DNA of 64,000 bases, taken from contig NZ_CP071868.1 in the NCBI RefSeq assembly GCF_017569225.1, forward strand, positions 4,278,001-4,342,000, read 5' to 3'. The position numbers and the translations under genes are program-made. The stretch's first letter is position 1, and each line of letters begins with the position of its first letter. This document shows positions 60,770 through 64,000 of the stretch, in pieces. The notes below the pieces were generated by a model that had not been told where the DNA came from, searched no databases, and saw only the letters and a program-made list of their open reading frames with translations. Origin of the DNA: Pengzhenrongella sicca. Its GTDB lineage: Bacteria; Actinomycetota; Actinomycetes; Actinomycetales; Cellulomonadaceae.

Positions 60770-63298
60770 ATGCCCGAGTCGATCGCGCCCGTGTTCCGTG
60801 CCCCGCAGCGGGCGCGGGCAGGCGAGGACGCGCCGAGCGTGCAGATCGAGGACACCCCGACGGCGCGCGTGCACCACCCGAGCGACCTGGTCGGGCTGGT
60901 CCTGACGGTCCTCAGCGCCGCGGTCGTGATGCTGCTCGCCGTCTACGCGCACGGCACCACCGCGGGGGTCGCGGCGGACGTGCAGGGCTTCAGCTCGATC
61001 GTGCGCCGCATCCTCGTCTTTCCCGTCGCGGTTCTCGAGGCCTCCATCGCCCTGATCGCGCCGATCGCGGTGCTGACCGAGCTCGCCGTCCGCCGCCTCG
61101 GGCGCCAGATGTTGGAGGTCGTCGCGGCAGGGGTGGCGGCGCTCGTGCTCTGCGCCGGGGTGCTCGCCGCGGTCGCCGCGTTCGGCTCGGACGACCTCGT
61201 GCGCGGCCTGTCCGTGTGGCGGGGAGGGCAGTGGACGCTCTCGATCCCGGCCTCGCTCGCGGCGCTCGCCGGCCTGCTCACCACCGCCGGCCCGCGGGGC
61301 CGACGGCGCTCGGTGGACTGGTCCTGGAACCTCGTGTGGGTCTCGCTCGGTGTCGTGCTCGTCACCGGTCAGGTGTCCCTGCCCGGAGCGGCGCTCGCGC
61401 TGCTCATCGGCCGGGCCGGCGGGCTGACGGTCCGGTACGTCTCGGGCGTGCAGTCCGAGCGCGCGTATGGGCCGGCACTCGTCGCCGGGATCCGGCGCGC
61501 GGGCTTCACCCCGGCGCGGCTCGTGCGCGTCCCGGAAGCCGGAAGCGACGTCGACGGCGTCGGCGGCGCGGACGGGCCGGACGAGTCCTCCGTCGCGATC
61601 GCGGCCGACACCAACAACCGCGTCTACGAGCTGACGACCGACGACGGCGAGGAGCTGTCCGTCGTCGTGCTCGACGGCGACCGCCAGGTGATCGGCGGGC
61701 TGAGCCGGCTGTGGCGCTCGCTGCGCCTGCGCGGGATCGAGGGGCGGTCGTTCGTGTCGTTGCGGCAGGCCGCCGAGCGCGCCGCGCTGCTGGCCTACGC
61801 CGCGCGCGCCGCGGGCGTGCGCACGCCCGCGCTGCTCGCCGTCGCCGAGGCCGAGGACTCGATGCTGCTCATCCAGGCCCGCCCCGGCCACGCCGTCGCG
61901 CTGCGCCACCTCGACCCTGCCGACCTCGACGACGAGCTGCTGCGGGCGATCTGGGCGCAGCTGCGCCTCGCCCACGACGCCGGGATCGCGCACCGCGCCC
62001 TGACCTCCGACACCGTGCTCGTCGAGCCCGGCCCGCTCGAAGCCGGGGGGCCCGGGGCCGAGCCGCGCGAGCCGCTCGTCTGGCTCACCGACTGGGACTC
62101 GGGCGACATCGCGTCGTCCGAGCTCGCGCGACGGATGGACCTGACCCAGATGCTCGCGTTGCTGGCGCTGCGAGTGGGGGCCACCCGGGCCTTGGAGTCC
62201 GCGACCGCCGTGCTCCCGGACGACGACATCGCCGCGCTCGGGCCGATGCTGCAGACGATCGCCCTGCCGCACCGCACGCGCGAGGAGATCCGCGCCCACC
62301 GCGAGGTCCTCGCCGACGTGCGGTCCGCTCTCGTCGAGCGGCTGCCCGAGGCCGACGTCGAGCCCGAGCGCCTCGTCCGGTTCGGCGCCCGCACCGTGAT
62401 CACCGTGATCCTGCCGGTCGTGGCGGTCGTCGTCGTCCTCGCCACGATCAACGTCGAGCAGATCGCGTCCGCGCTGTCCACGAGCGACTGGCGCTGGAGC
62501 GTCGTCGCGTTCGCGCTCGGCCTGCTCACCTTCTTCGGCGCCGCGCTCGCGTTCGTCGCGTTCTCGCCCGTCCGGCTCGCCGTGTGGAACGCGACGCTCG
62601 TGCAGACGGCCGGCGCCTTCGTGGCGCTCGCCGCCCCGGCGGGCATCGGGCCGGCCGCGCTCAACCTTCGGATGCTCACCAAGCGCGGCGTGACCACGTC
62701 GCTCGCCGTCGCGACCGTCGCGCTCGTGCAGGTCTCGCAGTTCGTCGTGACCATCGCGCTCCTGCTCGTGCTCTCGATCGGGTCCGGGACGAACGAGGCT
62801 TCCCGCTTCACGCCGAGCCCGGTGACGCTGCTGATCATCGGCGTGCTCGCGGGCCTCGCCGCCTCCTCGCTGCTTGTGCCCGCCGTGCGCCAGTGGCTCG
62901 TGCGCCGCACGATGCCCACGATCTCGCAGACCTGGCCCCGCCTGATCGAGGTCGTCGGGCAGCCGCGCAAGCTCGCCCTCGCGCTCGCCGGCAACGTCCT
63001 GATGACCATGGGCTACGTGCTCGCGTTCGACGCCTCGCTGGCGGCGTTCGGCCAGGAGTTGAGCCTCGTGCAGGTCGCGCTCGTGTACCTGATCGGCAAC
63101 GCCGCCGGCGCGGCCGTCCCGTCACCCGGCGGCATCGGCACGATCGAGCTCGCCCTCATCGGCGGGCTCACCGCGGCGGGCCTGAACCCCGGCGTCGCGA
63201 CCTCGGTGGCGATCCTGTTCCGCGTCCTGACGTACTGGCTGCGCATCCCGATCGGCTGGGTCGCGATGCGCACCCTCCAGCGCTCGGGCGAGCTCTAA
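60770..63298 (+). CDS. Lysylphosphatidylglycerol-synthase-type membrane protein with kinase-like domain
   Basis: An 842-residue protein. Residues about 45-235 hold six membrane helices. Residues about 250-510 form a soluble, kinase-like domain: HDAGIAHRALTSDTVLVE resembles a catalytic loop with the aspartate altered, and VWLTDWDSGDI a DFG-like segment. Residues about 540-835 form the UPF0104/LPG-synthase-type flippase domain (PAGIGPAALNLRML; GAAVPSPGGIGTIELALIGGL). Related proteins move lipids or modify them; substrate unknown. The leaderless ATG follows TAGACT by 6 nt, behind two operators. Confidence 0.88.
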   Translation: MPESIAPVFRAPQRARAGEDAPSVQIEDTPTARVHHPSDLVGLVLTVLSAAVVMLLAVYAHGTTAGVAADVQGFSSIVRRILVFPVAVLEASIALIAPIAVLTELAVRRLGRQMLEVVAAGVAALVLCAGVLAAVAAFGSDDLVRGLSVWRGGQWTLSIPASLAALAGLLTTAGPRGRRRSVDWSWNLVWVSLGVVLVTGQVSLPGAALALLIGRAGGLTVRYVSGVQSERAYGPALVAGIRRAGFTPARLVRVPEAGSDVDGVGGADGPDESSVAIAADTNNRVYELTTDDGEELSVVVLDGDRQVIGGLSRLWRSLRLRGIEGRSFVSLRQAAERAALLAYAARAAGVRTPALLAVAEAEDSMLLIQARPGHAVALRHLDPADLDDELLRAIWAQLRLAHDAGIAHRALTSDTVLVEPGPLEAGGPGAEPREPLVWLTDWDSGDIASSELARRMDLTQMLALLALRVGATRALESATAVLPDDDIAALGPMLQTIALPHRTREEIRAHREVLADVRSALVERLPEADVEPERLVRFGARTVITVILPVVAVVVVLATINVEQIASALSTSDWRWSVVAFALGLLTFFGAALAFVAFSPVRLAVWNATLVQTAGAFVALAAPAGIGPAALNLRMLTKRGVTTSLAVATVALVQVSQFVVTIALLLVLSIGSGTNEASRFTPSPVTLLIIGVLAGLAASSLLVPAVRQWLVRRTMPTISQTWPRLIEVVGQPRKLALALAGNVLMTMGYVLAFDASLAAFGQELSLVQVALVYLIGNAAGAAVPSPGGIGTIELALIGGLTAAGLNPGVATSVAILFRVLTYWLRIPIGWVAMRTLQRSGEL

Positions 63299-63403
63299 CG
63301 GACTGGTTCCGGCGGGCGTCAGTGTGCGCACCGGTTCTGCGCCTGCGCACAGGGTGGGTTTCGGGGTGGGGTGCGTGTGGGTGGTCCGTCCTAGTCTGTA
63401 CAC

Positions 63404-64000
63404 ATGTTCGAACCGAGCGATGACGAGGTACCGGGGGCCCCGGCGGGCGCGGGCGCCACCGCCACGGGTGTCATTGCGCCGGCGTTCTCGGTGGATGTGG
63501 CGTTCGGGCTGTTGCTTGGGCGGGTGTTTGCGGAGGCGGGGGCGGCGTTGGCGCAGGCCGCGGCGGCGGGGTCCTGCATCGCGGGGCCGATCGATCAGGT
63601 CGCGTTGTCCGCCGCGTTGATGGACCAGGCGCCCGGCTCGCCGCTGGTCGAGCTGCTCGAGGGTCTGTGCCCGTCGGATGTGCATGATGCGGTGTTGATC
63701 GAGGCGATCGCCGCCTGGGAACGCGTCACCTCACTCGCTGCGGCGCGGCAGGGCGAGATGATCGCCGAGCTCGCCCGCCGCCGGGATGCGCAGCGTCTGG
63801 GTGAGTTCGTGGGTGATGAGGTCGCGTCGGTGCTGGTGATGTCCCGGTCGGTGGCGGAGGCGAAGGTCAGCCTCGGGACGTCGCTGGCGGCGTGGCCCGC
63901 GGTGCGCGAGGCGCTGGCCTCCGGGGTGATTGATCACCGCAAGGCCACCGCCCTGGTCGACGGGGTCGGGCACCTCGACGACGACGCGGCCGCGGCCGTC
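63404..64000 (+). CDS. DUF222 / 13E12-family HNH endonuclease, 3' end outside window
   Basis: The first 199 codons of an open frame that leaves the window. WERVTSLAAARQGEMIAELARRR, RSVAEAKVSLGTSLA and ALASGVIDHRKATALVDGV are the DUF222 hallmarks; the HNH domain should follow. This family is highly multiplied in actinobacteria and may be mobile. TAGTCT (63392-63397) lies 6 nt before the ATG, a leaderless arrangement. Its third codon positions hold more T than the neighbours, consistent with separate origin. Confidence 0.9.
   Translation, partial: MFEPSDDEVPGAPAGAGATATGVIAPAFSVDVAFGLLLGRVFAEAGAALAQAAAAGSCIAGPIDQVALSAALMDQAPGSPLVELLEGLCPSDVHDAVLIEAIAAWERVTSLAAARQGEMIAELARRRDAQRLGEFVGDEVASVLVMSRSVAEAKVSLGTSLAAWPAVREALASGVIDHRKATALVDGVGHLDDDAAAAV

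Overview
The window is about 74% GC by eye, tightly packed, with Actinobacteria-type genes: a DUF222/13E12 HNH nuclease fragment, a ClgR-like regulator, DUF6458, Dld/LldP and a glutamyl-tRNA-reductase haem pathway. TAnnnT -10 boxes often lie 6-7 nt before an ATG or GTG, which suggests many leaderless transcripts. A Cellulomonas-like micrococcal actinobacterium is the best guess; this is inferred from gene content, not proven.

Layout. 1-5154: a carbohydrate ABC operon (binding protein, two permeases, esterase) with a divergent LacI regulator and a palindromic operator. 5189-6762: a hexapeptide-repeat protein and two decayed genes, one a LuxR regulator cut by an amber codon. 6752-11989: a rearranged RiPP locus that I read as a lasso peptide cluster. 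It holds an asparagine-synthase-type cyclase, a nucleotidyltransferase fused to a B2-type leader peptidase, a PqqD-type recognition protein, an HPr-kinase-like protein and two intact 20-residue-core precursors. These lie among remnants of at least two further cassette copies. Each enzyme survives as one intact copy, so together they could form a complete pathway. No dedicated exporter is seen.

12000-30981: pirin, an intergenic DnaA-box cluster, DinB, DUF779 with aldehyde dehydrogenase and its GAF regulator, TetR, a thioredoxin/NHL protein, a Nal1-like serine protease, a WYL regulator opposite a hydrolase, an S9 peptidase, a CopD/CtaG-like membrane protein and a DHA2 exporter. 30950-41148: lactate permease plus Fe-S D-lactate dehydrogenase, a methionyl-tRNA synthetase preceded by a Met-Met leader peptide and hairpin, and a 2-oxoacid dehydrogenase operon (E1alpha, E1beta, E2).

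41511-51226: a lipoprotein, a HisC-type aminotransferase, a holin-like protein, a GHSQGG hydrolase, an EamA transporter, purB, a ClgR-like regulator convergent with a clpP pair, and an unknown protein. 51239-59539: haem synthesis from glutamyl-tRNA to the oxidase step (hemA divergent from hemE-hemG-hemC-hemD-hemB-hemL). 59549-64000: a CPBP protease, a small HTH protein sharing a two-operator promoter with a large flippase-like/kinase-like membrane protein, and the start of a DUF222 nuclease. Short 15-24 bp tandem repeats sit in or just after the 3' ends of four genes. No tRNA, rRNA, CRISPR array, insertion sequence or integrase was recognised.
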